Below, one piece after another: positions 1 through 7,379 of a stretch of 32,867 nt of DNA. The notes below the pieces were generated by a model, which was not told where the DNA came from, ran no database searches, and saw only the letters and a program-made list of their open reading frames with translations. Each line of letters starts with the position of its first letter. Position 1 is the stretch's first letter. The stretch covers positions 1 through 32,867 of the forward strand of contig NZ_JACIGK010000034.1 of the NCBI RefSeq assembly GCF_014197915.1, read 5' to 3'. This DNA is from Roseospira visakhapatnamensis. Its GTDB lineage: Bacteria > Pseudomonadota > Alphaproteobacteria > Rhodospirillales > Rhodospirillaceae. The position numbers and the translations under genes are program-made.

Positions 1-197
1 GCCGCACGCCGGCGCTCGAAGTCGGCGACCACGCGCTGCGGGTCGCGCAGCACGTAGGGGCCGCGACCGTCCTTGCCGACCATGCGGCCGGCGGGGACGA
101 TCTCGATCCACTCGGGCGCGCCACCGCCCGCCGCCGCCTGGGGGGCGACGGCGAACGGGGCCAGCGGGGCCGGGGTCTGGGAGACTGTGGTGTCCAT
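1..197 (-). CDS. Mu gpI-like phage protease/scaffold protein (N-terminal part)
   Basis: The first 65 codons of a gene that continues off the left edge. In Mu, gene I encodes the head maturation protease, and an internal product serves as the scaffold. After an Ala/Pro-rich leader of about 28 residues comes EWIEIVPAGR, then a GRGPY motif and a segment ending VVADFERRRA. This matches the start of the Mu-like I protein family, where a WI.I.PAG strand precedes the protease domain. The position directly after the MuF gene is also as in Mu. The ATG at 197 is the first possible start after an in-frame TGA and has no clear Shine-Dalgarno sequence. A dyad element lies only 30 bases upstream. The catalytic part is outside the window. 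Confidence 0.8.
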   Translation of the reverse strand, partial: MDTTVSQTPAPLAPFAVAPQAAAGGGAPEWIEIVPAGRMVGKDGRGPYVLRDPQRVVADFERRRA

Positions 198-633
198 GAC
201 AGGCTGTGTGCCAGATCATGGACAGCGCGATCCCCCTGAAGACGTTCAGGTCGCGCTCGACCCGACGGCCTCGCGGGGCGCCCGGCCGGTCGACCCGGCC
301 GACCGCCTGCGGCGGCCGGATGGTGCCAGGGAAGGACCACGGACCATCCGGCAGGACCGCGCGGGGCGGTCCCGTTTTAAGAGGCCGATAAGAGCGTTTA
401 AGAGGGGGCTACATGCGCGCGACGCGCCAGGGGCGGCCCAAGGGGCCGTCGTGATGCCCTCGCGCATCCTGAGGCATCTGACGGAGTCGCATCGCTCCAG
501 GCGTGCGCCGGCGGGCCGGGTGTGCTAAAAAGAAGATGAGGGCGCGCGCGACACGGTGATCCTGCCTGCCGTAACCCGTCGCGATCGCGGCGGCGTGCCA
601 TGTGGGTGATCGGGCAGTCCCCACCGCGTGCCC
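198..633. other. 436-bp stretch without a convincing gene, between MuF and gene I
   Basis: Mu carries gene G (virion morphogenesis) at this place. No leftward reading frame here has protein-like composition, so G is absent, moved or decayed. The stretch holds three direct TAAGAG copies at 378-383, 389-394 and 399-404, spaced 11 and 10 bp (one helical turn each), and the 24-bp dyad element at 227-250. A TTCTTTTT run on the minus strand near 530-537 could end transcription coming from the MuF gene, but no clear stem precedes it. On the plus strand two tiny ATG frames (413-454 and 454-528) overlap as TGATG behind a purine-rich stretch. They are Arg-rich and I do not call them genes. Confidence 0.6.
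227..250 (-). promoter_or_regulatory. Dyad element CCTGAA-N4-TTCAGG, putative late-promoter operator (PI analogue)
   Basis: A perfect 6+6 dyad at 235-250 followed, in the direction of gene I, by GGGGATCGC. The same arrangement, including the asymmetric extension, recurs at 8155-8178. In Mu the activator C binds a 16-bp dyad at the late promoters, and one of these (PI) lies just upstream of gene I, as here. The operator role is therefore inferred from position and symmetry. No good -10 box is evident. Confidence 0.5.
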
Positions 634-1869
634 TCAGTCCTCAGGCCAAGCACCCCAGACCACCGCATGCTGCCGCATGCGGCCAAGAAACGTCGCGTCG
701 GCGCGGTACATGCTGACGACGTAGGGCACGCCGTGACGGTCCACCTTCAAGGCCACCACCACCTTGCCGCCGTCCTCCGTGGGCCGCAAAGCAAGAAAAC
801 TGTTCGGGCGGTTGCGCACGATCACCTGGGCGCCATGGATGCGCTCCGGCAGTACCCGATAATCGACCTGCCCCAGTTCCGGGTGGTTCCGGTGCTGCTT
901 CTGGAGCGTTTCCCCGGACAGGGTCACCACGGGCGACCGCGCCCCGATGGCCTGGGCGATGTCGTCGGCCAGACGGGCGATGGGATGAGCGCGGCCGTGC
1001 GTCGGGCGCTCCACGAGGCGCTGGAGCGACGGCCCGCGCGCCAGGTCATGGCACGCCGCCTGGCCGATGCGCGCCGGCAGGGCCGCGAGCCGGCCGTGCA
1101 GGGCATCGTCCAGCGCCCGCGCCCGCAGCGGCCCGCCGGAGCGCGACCAGGCGGGATCGACGGCCTCGGGGAGGGTCATGCGCTGGCCGGTCACCCTGTG
1201 CCGCACCGTCCGGGACGGCAGGGACACGCTGCTCCGCACGGTCAGGCCGCGCCGCGCGGCCTCGGCGGCCGTGATCTGGCGGACGCGGCATTTACAGCCC
1301 CACCCGTTCGGCGGCATGATCGTTTCCCACCCCGGATGATCCACCGCCATGGTCAGGCCCTTGAGCGTGACGTGCTCGGGCCGACGCTCACGGCTTGGTC
1401 CCAGCTCGTAGGTGAAGTACGGCAGCCCGGCCTTGGTGCGCTGGGCACGCTGGTACTGGCCGGCGGCGCGGGCCGAGCGCATGTTGCTGTCGTAGATCAC
1501 CCGCAGGCGCCAGGGCTGGCGCAGGTCTACGGTGCCCACCTGACCGGTGCGCGGGTCGATGACCTCCCGCCGCGCCCACCACCCCTTGGCCCTCAGCGTC
1601 GGTTCCAGGTCACGCGCCCAGCGGTCAAAGGGCGTGCCGGCCTCCAGGGCGGCCACGAGACTCTCGTGAAGGTCCCGCAGGATATCCAGCTCCATGATCT
1701 TGGCGGCCATGAAGCCGAAGGCGTGTTCTTCCGGCAGGACCTCATCGTAGTCCCAACGCGGCATCAGCCCCTTGGCGCGCAGGAACTCGGCCACGTTCGG
1801 ATCAACCAGGTGCCCGAAGCGATGGCCCGGCCGGTCGGGGAGCGGGTCCTGGCGGGCGCGCGGGGCCAT
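634..1869 (-). CDS. MuF-like head morphogenesis protein with C-terminal nuclease-like (PBECR-type) domain
   Basis: 411 aa. Minor head protein of the Mu F/SPP1 gp7 family, which sits inside or near the portal and can be ejected with the DNA. The MuF part covers about residues 1-270. It includes the family signature around 170-196, with an HPGWETIMPPNGWGCKCRV-type segment whose paired cysteines precede a conserved Arg. Residues about 305-400 form a second domain: a strand ending LSGETL, then NHPE (His329), a Leu-rich helix region, and strands with ALKV (Lys375) and VVSMYRAD (Ser386). This pattern resembles the phage Barnase-EndoU-ColicinE5/D-RelE-like nuclease domains known to be fused to MuF proteins. 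The nuclease activity is inferred. The start at 1869 overlaps the portal stop by one base (TGATG). No immunity gene is visible directly downstream. Confidence 0.85.
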   Translation of the reverse strand: MAPRARQDPLPDRPGHRFGHLVDPNVAEFLRAKGLMPRWDYDEVLPEEHAFGFMAAKIMELDILRDLHESLVAALEAGTPFDRWARDLEPTLRAKGWWARREVIDPRTGQVGTVDLRQPWRLRVIYDSNMRSARAAGQYQRAQRTKAGLPYFTYELGPSRERRPEHVTLKGLTMAVDHPGWETIMPPNGWGCKCRVRQITAAEAARRGLTVRSSVSLPSRTVRHRVTGQRMTLPEAVDPAWSRSGGPLRARALDDALHGRLAALPARIGQAACHDLARGPSLQRLVERPTHGRAHPIARLADDIAQAIGARSPVVTLSGETLQKQHRNHPELGQVDYRVLPERIHGAQVIVRNRPNSFLALRPTEDGGKVVVALKVDRHGVPYVVSMYRADATFLGRMRQHAVVWGAWPED

Positions 1870-3488
1870 CACCCGTCCCCGTCTGCATCTGGGGCGGGAT
1901 CGGGATCCGGGGCGTCGCCCAGCGCGCGGGCCAACAGGGTGGAGCGCGCCAGCCGGTCGGCCAGGGCCTGGCTATCGAGCCGGCCGTCCTCGACCAGGTG
2001 CGCCAGGCGTTCGACCAGGTCGTCGGGATCCTCGGCCTCGGCGGCCGTGTCCAGCACGGCGTTGACCGACGGCGCCATCACCTCCCAGTCGTCGTGATCC
2101 AGCGCCTCGGCGATCGCGGCATAGCCCGCCTCGACCGGATCACTATCGTCGTCCCCCTTGGCCGCCTGGCCGGCGCCGGTGGCCCGCTGCGGCGCCGGCG
2201 CCGGATCAGCGTCCGGCGGGGTGTCGGTGTCCGTGGGCATCGCCGCGCCCCCCAGCACCTCGTCATCGTCCTCGGGCGCGGCCCAGCCCAGACGCTCGCG
2301 CACGTCGTCGGCGCGGACCCGCAGACCCAGCGGCACCAGGCCGGTGAGCTGCTGGGTCACCGCCTGGGTGTCCTCGGGTTCGGTGATCGGCCAGGACAGC
2401 CAGGGGTAGACCTCCTGTGGTCCATAGTTCAGATCCACCTCGACCCGCACCAGATCCCGGTTGACCGGCCGCGCCACGTCGCCCGCGTCGGCCTGGGCCA
2501 CGTCGATCTGCACGCCGCGATGGACCTGCGCCTGCGACAGCGACGCGCCGTCGTCCGTGGTCATGGTCTGGCCCAAGACCGCCTTGCTGATCTGGCCGTC
2601 CAGGTATTCGGCCAGACGCTGGAACAACTCGGCGCCACCCCGGCCCTCCGAGATGCCCTGGAACTCGATCCGCATGGCCTCCGGCAGCACCGCCGCCGCG
2701 TCGGTGCCGATCCCGCTGACGGCCGCCACCAGCGTATCGATGTCCTGTTGCGTGGCGGACTGGCCGTACCGGCCCAGCCGCAGGGGCAGGCCGTAGACCT
2801 CGATGAACGCGACCCAGTCCTTCAGGGCAAACGCCTTGAACAGGTACGACCACGCCACCAGGCGGGCGAGCCCGCCGCGCACGGACAGGCCGCTCTTGAT
2901 GCGTGGCGCGTGGACGATGAACTTGCCGGGAGGAAGCTCGACACCCTTGGGTTCACCGTCGGCCGCCAGGCGCAGGGTGGTGCGCGTATCGTCGAGCACG
3001 AAATACCTGGGATCCCGCCACGGACAGGCCGATGGCGTCCACTGCTTGCCCGTCTCCCACAGAATTTCGCAAACGGCGTAGCCCTTGCCGAGGGCATCCA
3101 GCAGATCCATGACCATGCCGTTGAACCACGGCTGATCGACGATGGACCGCCTGACGAAGTCGGCGATCTCGCCGGCGCGGGGACTGTCGTCGCCTGGGGT
3201 CACGATGGGCTCGACCCCGGCCACCGCCCGCTTGCGGGTCCCCAGCACGGCCGCATAGTGCGGGTCGCGCTCCTCCATCTCCTCGGCCAGCGTCAGGTAG
3301 TCGGCGACACTGCCCTCGGTGGCCCGCTTGAGGATCCCCGCCAGCCACTCGGGCGTGAGCCCGGTGGCGATGGTGCCGCTGAACGGTCGTCGCACGCCGG
3401 TCACCGCTGGCGCCGCGACGGTCTGTGTCAGGGTGCCTCGCTCGATCGGCCGGCCGTCCGGTCCGAGGATCTGGGATGTGCGTGCCAT
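1869..3488 (-). CDS. Portal protein, DUF935 family (Mu gp29-like)
   Basis: 539 aa, close to Mu gp29 (512 aa). Members form the dodecameric portal at one capsid vertex, through which DNA is packaged and ejected. Recognisable family segments are the start MARTSQILGPDGRP, the LAEEMEERDPHYAAVLGTRK stretch near residue 70, an ALGKGYAVCEILWE segment in the first third, and a GQTMTTD segment near residue 305. The C-terminal quarter is Asp/Ala/Pro-rich and low in complexity. The gene sits between the large terminase and MuF, as in Mu. A purine-rich GAGGA lies about 12 bases upstream of the ATG. Confidence 0.9.
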   Translation of the reverse strand: MARTSQILGPDGRPIERGTLTQTVAAPAVTGVRRPFSGTIATGLTPEWLAGILKRATEGSVADYLTLAEEMEERDPHYAAVLGTRKRAVAGVEPIVTPGDDSPRAGEIADFVRRSIVDQPWFNGMVMDLLDALGKGYAVCEILWETGKQWTPSACPWRDPRYFVLDDTRTTLRLAADGEPKGVELPPGKFIVHAPRIKSGLSVRGGLARLVAWSYLFKAFALKDWVAFIEVYGLPLRLGRYGQSATQQDIDTLVAAVSGIGTDAAAVLPEAMRIEFQGISEGRGGAELFQRLAEYLDGQISKAVLGQTMTTDDGASLSQAQVHRGVQIDVAQADAGDVARPVNRDLVRVEVDLNYGPQEVYPWLSWPITEPEDTQAVTQQLTGLVPLGLRVRADDVRERLGWAAPEDDDEVLGGAAMPTDTDTPPDADPAPAPQRATGAGQAAKGDDDSDPVEAGYAAIAEALDHDDWEVMAPSVNAVLDTAAEAEDPDDLVERLAHLVEDGRLDSQALADRLARSTLLARALGDAPDPDPAPDADGDG

Positions 3489-3556
3489 GGTCAGGTGTCC
3501 TCAAATTGCGGTCGACCCGAGGCGGCCCAACGGGCCGCCGAAGGTTGTCGAGCGCA

Positions 3557-4939
3557 TCAATAACTGCCGCGCCGCGCCCGCAGGCCGGACGTCAGGCGCA
3601 CCTGCCGCGTGGTCTGTTCGGGGCGGACGGGGATGTAGGCATAGGGCTGATAGGTCCCGTCGGTGGCCGCGTGGACCGCGAGAAACCCGGCCCACGCCCG
3701 GTCGGCGTGGCCGGTGCTGTCGCTTTCGGCCACGAAGCGGGGCGTTCCGGTCGGGCTGGTCACCTTCTTCAGCTTGTGCAAGTCCGCGCGGAGGATCGGG
3801 TCGCCGGCCGGAACGCGGATGCGGCGATCCTCGAACGCTTCCTTGCCCGTCGTGGCCAGCATCAGCTTGTTGGCGGCCGTGAACAGCACGCCTTCCACGC
3901 GGCTGTCGCCGTAGCGGTGCTTGGCGTCCTCGACCGGCTTTTCGCCCATGCCGGTCTGGTCCATGCCTAGCCGGATCACGTGGTAGCGCTGGAACAGCTC
4001 GTCCATCACGGCGTCCTGTTCCGCGAAGGATGCCCGTTTCAGGGTGACGATCTCGCGCGTCCACAGCACGTCGCCCACGGCTTCGAGCACCCACGCCACC
4101 CACAGGTCATTGCGGGCGGCGATGTCATTGCCGATGAAGCACGGCCCACCCTGGTAGTGGGCTGGATCTCCGGCGGCCGGATGTTCGACGGCGCCGATCA
4201 GGTCGTAGGACAGCCAGGCGCTGGCCTCGTCCAGCCACTGCAGCTCGTACTCCTGCGCCCAGGCGTCATCGTCGGCCAGGGCCTCGCGCAGGGCATCGAT
4301 GTCCCGGGGCAGGCCCTCGGCGACGGCGCGGTGAATGTCCACGATGTGGCGGGACCAGCAGTCATCCTGCCCCGTGACCAGGTCGAAGAACTTGTTGCCC
4401 TTGCCGTTGGGCGTGCTGACCACGCGCAGGCGATAGCCGTTGGAGATGACGGGGAAGAGCGCCGCCCAGATGCGCCGGCTGTCGGCATGGAAGGCGAATT
4501 CGTCCAGGAAGACGTTGGCCGAGAAACCGCGCGCGGTGTCCGGGTTCGCCGGCAAGGCGGTGACCCGCGAACCACCGGGAAACGAGACCTCCAGCGCGTT
4601 ACACCGCACCTCCTGCCCCTGCCACTCGTACTCCCGGAACACGGGCTCGATCTTCAGGACGGCTTTGAACAGCTCTTGATAGGCCCGGCAGAACGGCTTG
4701 ATGGCCTCGTCCATGGCCTCCTTGGCTTGGCGCTCGCCCCGCGACAGGATCACCCACCGCGTGCGGCGCCCTTCCACCTCGGCCGCGAACACGTCGTCCA
4801 CCAGTTCCAGGCAGGTGGTGAAGGTCTTGCCCGTCTGGCGGGCGAACATGCCGATCTTGAAGCGGGACCGGTCCTCGAACCAGGCGCGCTGGTACGGGTA
4901 GAGCGTCAGGGCGGGCACGGGCGCGGGCGCGTCGGCCAT
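3557..4939 (-). CDS. Terminase large subunit (Mu gp28-like)
   Basis: 460 aa. This is the packaging motor: an ATPase that drives DNA into the prohead plus a nuclease that cuts it. An ATPase P-loop variant, ARQTGKT, lies at residues 33-39, and the Walker B motif VFLDEF, with Asp146 and Glu147, lies at 143-148. STPNGKGNKFFD, in the second third of the ATPase part, fits the coupling motif. The C-terminal RNase H-like nuclease shows the acidic strands GNDIA and GMDQTGMG. The ATG at 4939 overlaps the stop of the small subunit by one base; a GTG one codon earlier is possible. The 68-bp gap before the portal gene is the longest in this part of the chain. Confidence 0.93.
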   Translation of the reverse strand: MADAPAPVPALTLYPYQRAWFEDRSRFKIGMFARQTGKTFTTCLELVDDVFAAEVEGRRTRWVILSRGERQAKEAMDEAIKPFCRAYQELFKAVLKIEPVFREYEWQGQEVRCNALEVSFPGGSRVTALPANPDTARGFSANVFLDEFAFHADSRRIWAALFPVISNGYRLRVVSTPNGKGNKFFDLVTGQDDCWSRHIVDIHRAVAEGLPRDIDALREALADDDAWAQEYELQWLDEASAWLSYDLIGAVEHPAAGDPAHYQGGPCFIGNDIAARNDLWVAWVLEAVGDVLWTREIVTLKRASFAEQDAVMDELFQRYHVIRLGMDQTGMGEKPVEDAKHRYGDSRVEGVLFTAANKLMLATTGKEAFEDRRIRVPAGDPILRADLHKLKKVTSPTGTPRFVAESDSTGHADRAWAGFLAVHAATDGTYQPYAYIPVRPEQTTRQVRLTSGLRARRGSY

Positions 4940-5484
4940 CACGCCACCCCGAGATGCTGTCGCACCATGTCCAGGGCCTCGCGCATGGTGACGGTCTTGG
5001 TGGGCTCCGCCTCCCCGTCCAAGTCGTCCAGCTTCGCCTTGTTCTCCGCCGCGATCTCCTTGGCGAGTTGGGCCTTGATCGCCTCCCGATCCTTGGTGCT
5101 GGCCATCAGGTCGCGGATTGTCCGCGCGATATACATCAGCTCCTTGGCGTCTTCCTTTGCGTCGTCGTCCTTGATGCGATCCATGCCCGACCGCATCATC
5201 CGAGCCTGCAGCATCTGCACCAGCACCATGTGGGCTTCGCCTTCCGGCACAACGCCCAACTCGCGGGCGAAGCCGGCCGCCGCCACCTTGGTCTCGCGCA
5301 AGCGCGCGGCGACCTCGCGGAAGTCCGTGGCGTATCGTCCCAGGGCCGAGCGTGACACGCTGTCCGCGCCCAGGGTCCGCAGGTGGGCGAGGATTTCGTC
5401 GAGTGTGTGTTCCTGGCCCAGGAGGCGGTCGATCTCCTGGCGCACCTCGGCCGGCAAGCGGCGGATCGAACTCCTCCGGCCCAT
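4939..5484 (-). CDS. Terminase small subunit, DUF3486 family (Mu gp27-like)
   Basis: 181 aa. The DUF3486 family recognises phage DNA for packaging and hands it to the large subunit. The N-terminus MGRRSSIRRLP followed by EVRQEIDRLL and a helix-turn-helix-like region (LDEILAHLRTLG, then VSRSALGRY) is typical. A long, highly charged helical middle and C-terminal part probably mediates oligomerisation. The start at 5484 was chosen because the longer frame upstream is Arg/Pro-rich and overlaps the preceding gene. Confidence 0.9.
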   Translation of the reverse strand: MGRRSSIRRLPAEVRQEIDRLLGQEHTLDEILAHLRTLGADSVSRSALGRYATDFREVAARLRETKVAAAGFARELGVVPEGEAHMVLVQMLQARMMRSGMDRIKDDDAKEDAKELMYIARTIRDLMASTKDREAIKAQLAKEIAAENKAKLDDLDGEAEPTKTVTMREALDMVRQHLGVA

Positions 5485-5486
5485 GG

Positions 5487-5789
5487 TCAGCTCCCCGGCC
5501 GGGGGCGGCGAACGCCGGGGTGGCGGGCTCGGCCCTGGGCCACGTCCAGGCCCCGGCCGGTCAGGGTGGCGACGATCACCCGGCCGCCGGCCAGGGGCTC
5601 GACCGTCACCAGACCGGCCTCGGCCAGCCATTGAACATCGCCATCCACCACGTCACGACTCACGCCGTGCCCATAGCTGGCCAGCACGGTCTGGAGGATC
5701 GAGGTGTTCAGCGCATAGTCGATGTCCTCGGACAGAGTGCGCAGAATGACGAGGCGCCGGTCCTCGCGCAGCACGTCGACCAGGGTCAT
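5487..5789 (-). CDS. VpaChn25_0724-type phage protein (winged-helix-like)
   Basis: 100 aa. It resembles the small phage family typically found just before the small terminase in Mu-like phages, with LREDRRLVILRTL at the start, LNTSILQ, a GHGVSRDVV recognition-helix-like segment, then LAEAGLVTVE and a GRGLDVA.GRARHPGV tail. The layout suggests a winged helix like that of ArsR/MarR regulators. The actual role (regulation or packaging) is unknown. The ATG overlaps the upstream stop as ATGA. Confidence 0.8.
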   Translation of the reverse strand: MTLVDVLREDRRLVILRTLSEDIDYALNTSILQTVLASYGHGVSRDVVDGDVQWLAEAGLVTVEPLAGGRVIVATLTGRGLDVAQGRARHPGVRRPRPGS

Positions 5790-6220
5790 GAGGGTTCACC
5801 TCCATCCCGCCGGCCCTGGGCCAGCTCGTTTTCCATCAGCATGTCCACGGACCTCTCAAGACGCGTCGAGACGCGGGTCAGGCCGTCCAGCCGGCCGTTG
5901 AGTTCCCGCACCTGACCTCCCACCTCCGCCACCAGCGTGGTCAAGGCGGTCATGTCGGCGTGGGTCGGCAAGCCTTCGATCCTGGCTTCGAGGCGGGCGA
6001 ACCGCGCCTCGCCCCGATCCAGGCGTTGCGTGATCTCGACGTGCGCCCCGCCGTGGGCGTCCCGCCAGCGCCGCACATCCGTCGCCAGCGCCGACACATC
6101 CGAGCGCGGCGCGAACACAGGCCACAGGCGCCAAAGCACCACACCCAAGCCCGCCATGGTGATCAGACCCGCCCAGGCTCCCAACCCGGCCAGCCAGTCC
6201 AGCAGGCGCGCCCCATCCAT
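5786..6220 (-). CDS. DUF2730-type phage membrane protein (Mu gp24/25-like)
   Basis: 144 aa. One transmembrane helix at about residues 9-35 (WLAGLGAWAGLITMAGLGVV) is followed by a long helical, probably coiled-coil region with repeated LDRGEARFARLEARIE and LNGRLDGLTRVSTRLERS patterns. This is the layout of DUF2730 proteins found between lysis and terminase genes in Mu-like phages. The function is unknown. A holin-like role is conceivable, because no other holin candidate is visible, but a single helix with a large soluble part is not typical. The start overlaps the upstream stop by one base. Confidence 0.75.
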   Translation of the reverse strand: MDGARLLDWLAGLGAWAGLITMAGLGVVLWRLWPVFAPRSDVSALATDVRRWRDAHGGAHVEITQRLDRGEARFARLEARIEGLPTHADMTALTTLVAEVGGQVRELNGRLDGLTRVSTRLERSVDMLMENELAQGRRDGGEPS

Positions 6221-6459
6221 CACCACACCCCCGTCTTGCGATACCGCGCCGCGCGCACCTCGGCGGCGGCCTGGCAGCCGGCGCAGCGGGTGGCGCCGGG
6301 CCGCGCCTGGCGCCGCGCCGGCGGGATCGGCTGGCCGCAGCTCGTGCACCGGGTCGCCGGTGTCGGCGCGGTGGGGGCCGGGTATGCGCGGCGCCGGGCG
6401 ACGATGGCCTCCCGCTCGGCCTCGACCCGGTCGGCCGCGATGTCGACCAGGTCAGCCAT
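6220..6459 (-). CDS. DksA/TraR-type C4 zinc-finger protein
   Basis: 79 aa. A helical N-terminus (MADLVDIAADRVEAEREAIV) is followed by a four-cysteine zinc finger, C-x2-C (Cys38, Cys41) and C-x2-C (Cys59, Cys62), separated by 17 residues, with RCTSCGQPIP and RCAGCQAA motifs as in the TraR/DksA family. Short TraR-like proteins bind the secondary channel of RNA polymerase and mimic DksA plus ppGpp. This one lacks an obvious DxxDxA tip, so it may not act that way. The gene overlaps the lipase gene by eight bases. Confidence 0.8.
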   Translation of the reverse strand: MADLVDIAADRVEAEREAIVARRRAYPAPTAPTPATRCTSCGQPIPPARRQARPGATRCAGCQAAAEVRAARYRKTGVW

Positions 6460-7168
6460 CGGCGGCCTCCGAGAGGATCTCCGCATAGGTGTCCACGTCG
6501 TGGTGCCGGAGGGGCCAGATGCCACCCGGCAGGTGGTCCCACCGCCAGGCCGGGGCCGGCAGGCGGATCGCCGGGCCGGGGTGCGTCAGGCCCGGGATCG
6601 GCGGCCACAGCGGCGCCGGATCGCCGCGCACGACGTAGCGGCGCACCGGGCAGCCGATGGCGGCGGCCGCATCACGGTCGATGGATTTCGGGGCGCCGAA
6701 AGTCACAACCTCTGTGACATCATAACGACCCAAACTCTCTGTCTGCCGCCACGACCAGCGCGCGGCCAGCAGCGTGGCCAGCGCCCCGCCCATGGAATGA
6801 CCGGTCAGCACAGTGGAGGCGCCGCCGGTGGCGATGCAGGCGGACACCCGGTCGAGGATACGGTCGAGCTGCCGGCTATAGCCGGTGTGGGCGCGACCGG
6901 GACCGGCCCAGGGCGAGGGCGCACCCAGATTGGCGAGGACGTCCCGCCACTGACCCTCGGACACCTCGGTCCCGCGCAGCACGAGGGCCAGTCCCCCGCG
7001 CTCATGGTTCCGGACCAGCGCGGCCTCGCAGCCGCCCCACGCGATCCACTGCCACACCTCGCACCCCAGCGCCCGGATCGCGGCCTCGCGGGCGGTGCGG
7101 TCGCGCTCGTACACGGCCGAGCACAGCCCGGCCAGCACGGCGTCTCCCGTCACATGCGGCGCGATCAT
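6452..7168 (-). CDS. Class 3 lipase-like alpha/beta hydrolase in the lysis cassette
   Basis: 238 aa. It has the pattern of class 3 lipases: a LALVLRGTE strand, a long helical segment with HTGYSRQLDRIL, the nucleophile elbow GHSMGGALA with the catalytic Ser, VVTFGAPKS after the next strand, RGDPAPLWPP with the probable catalytic Asp, and a C-terminal RHHDVDTY segment with the probable His. No signal peptide is visible. It overlaps the preceding lipoprotein gene as ATGA and follows the endolysin gene, so it is probably made at lysis. A role in opening the outer membrane by cutting phospholipid or lipoprotein esters is inferred from context only. Confidence 0.85.
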   Translation of the reverse strand: MIAPHVTGDAVLAGLCSAVYERDRTAREAAIRALGCEVWQWIAWGGCEAALVRNHERGGLALVLRGTEVSEGQWRDVLANLGAPSPWAGPGRAHTGYSRQLDRILDRVSACIATGGASTVLTGHSMGGALATLLAARWSWRQTESLGRYDVTEVVTFGAPKSIDRDAAAAIGCPVRRYVVRGDPAPLWPPIPGLTHPGPAIRLPAPAWRWDHLPGGIWPLRHHDVDTYAEILSEAADG

Positions 7169-7377
7169 GGCGTGGCCTCCGGCGCACCGTCTGGGCAGTG
7201 GATCAGCGTGCGTCCGCCCGTCAACCGGTCGCGCACGGCCGCCTTGCCCGCGTCCGAGGCGCCCCCGCAATAGCGGTCGGCCGCGCCGGTCATGACGTCG
7301 GCGATGTCGTCGATGGACGCGCACCCGATCAGGGCCAGGGCGGCGGCGACCGGGATGGCGATACGGGATACGCGCAT
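7165..7377 (-). CDS. Small phage lipoprotein (possible spanin-like)
   Basis: 70 aa. The N-terminus MRVSRIAIPVAAALALIGC is a lipoprotein signal peptide with lipobox LIGC and the lipidated Cys at residue 19. The mature part is about 50 residues and holds two further cysteines. It lies two bases after the endolysin gene and overlaps the lipase start. Its size and place fit an outer-membrane o-spanin (Rz1-like), but it is not Pro-rich and no partner i-spanin is seen, so this is only a suggestion. Confidence 0.75.
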   Translation of the reverse strand: MRVSRIAIPVAAALALIGCASIDDIADVMTGAADRYCGGASDAGKAAVRDRLTGGRTLIHCPDGAPEATP

Positions 7378-7379
7378 GG

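Noticed and set aside
384-391. GCCGATAA, identical to the -10 box of flagellar (sigma-28) promoters
   Set aside because: No TAAA-type -35 box at the required distance, and it lies in a phage region; probably chance within the TAAGAG repeat.
413-528. Two tiny plus-strand frames (13 and 24 codons) joined by TGATG behind a purine-rich stretch
   Set aside because: Arg/Pro-rich composition typical of GC-rich non-coding DNA, no recognisable motif and no promoter; not enough to call genes.
628-2097. Long plus-strand open frame of 489 codons opposite the MuF and portal genes
   Set aside because: Antisense shadow: His/Arg/Pro/Gly-rich, no domain, while the minus strand encodes clear phage proteins. 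The same applies to the other long plus-strand frames over the phage operon and the long antisense frames over the host genes.
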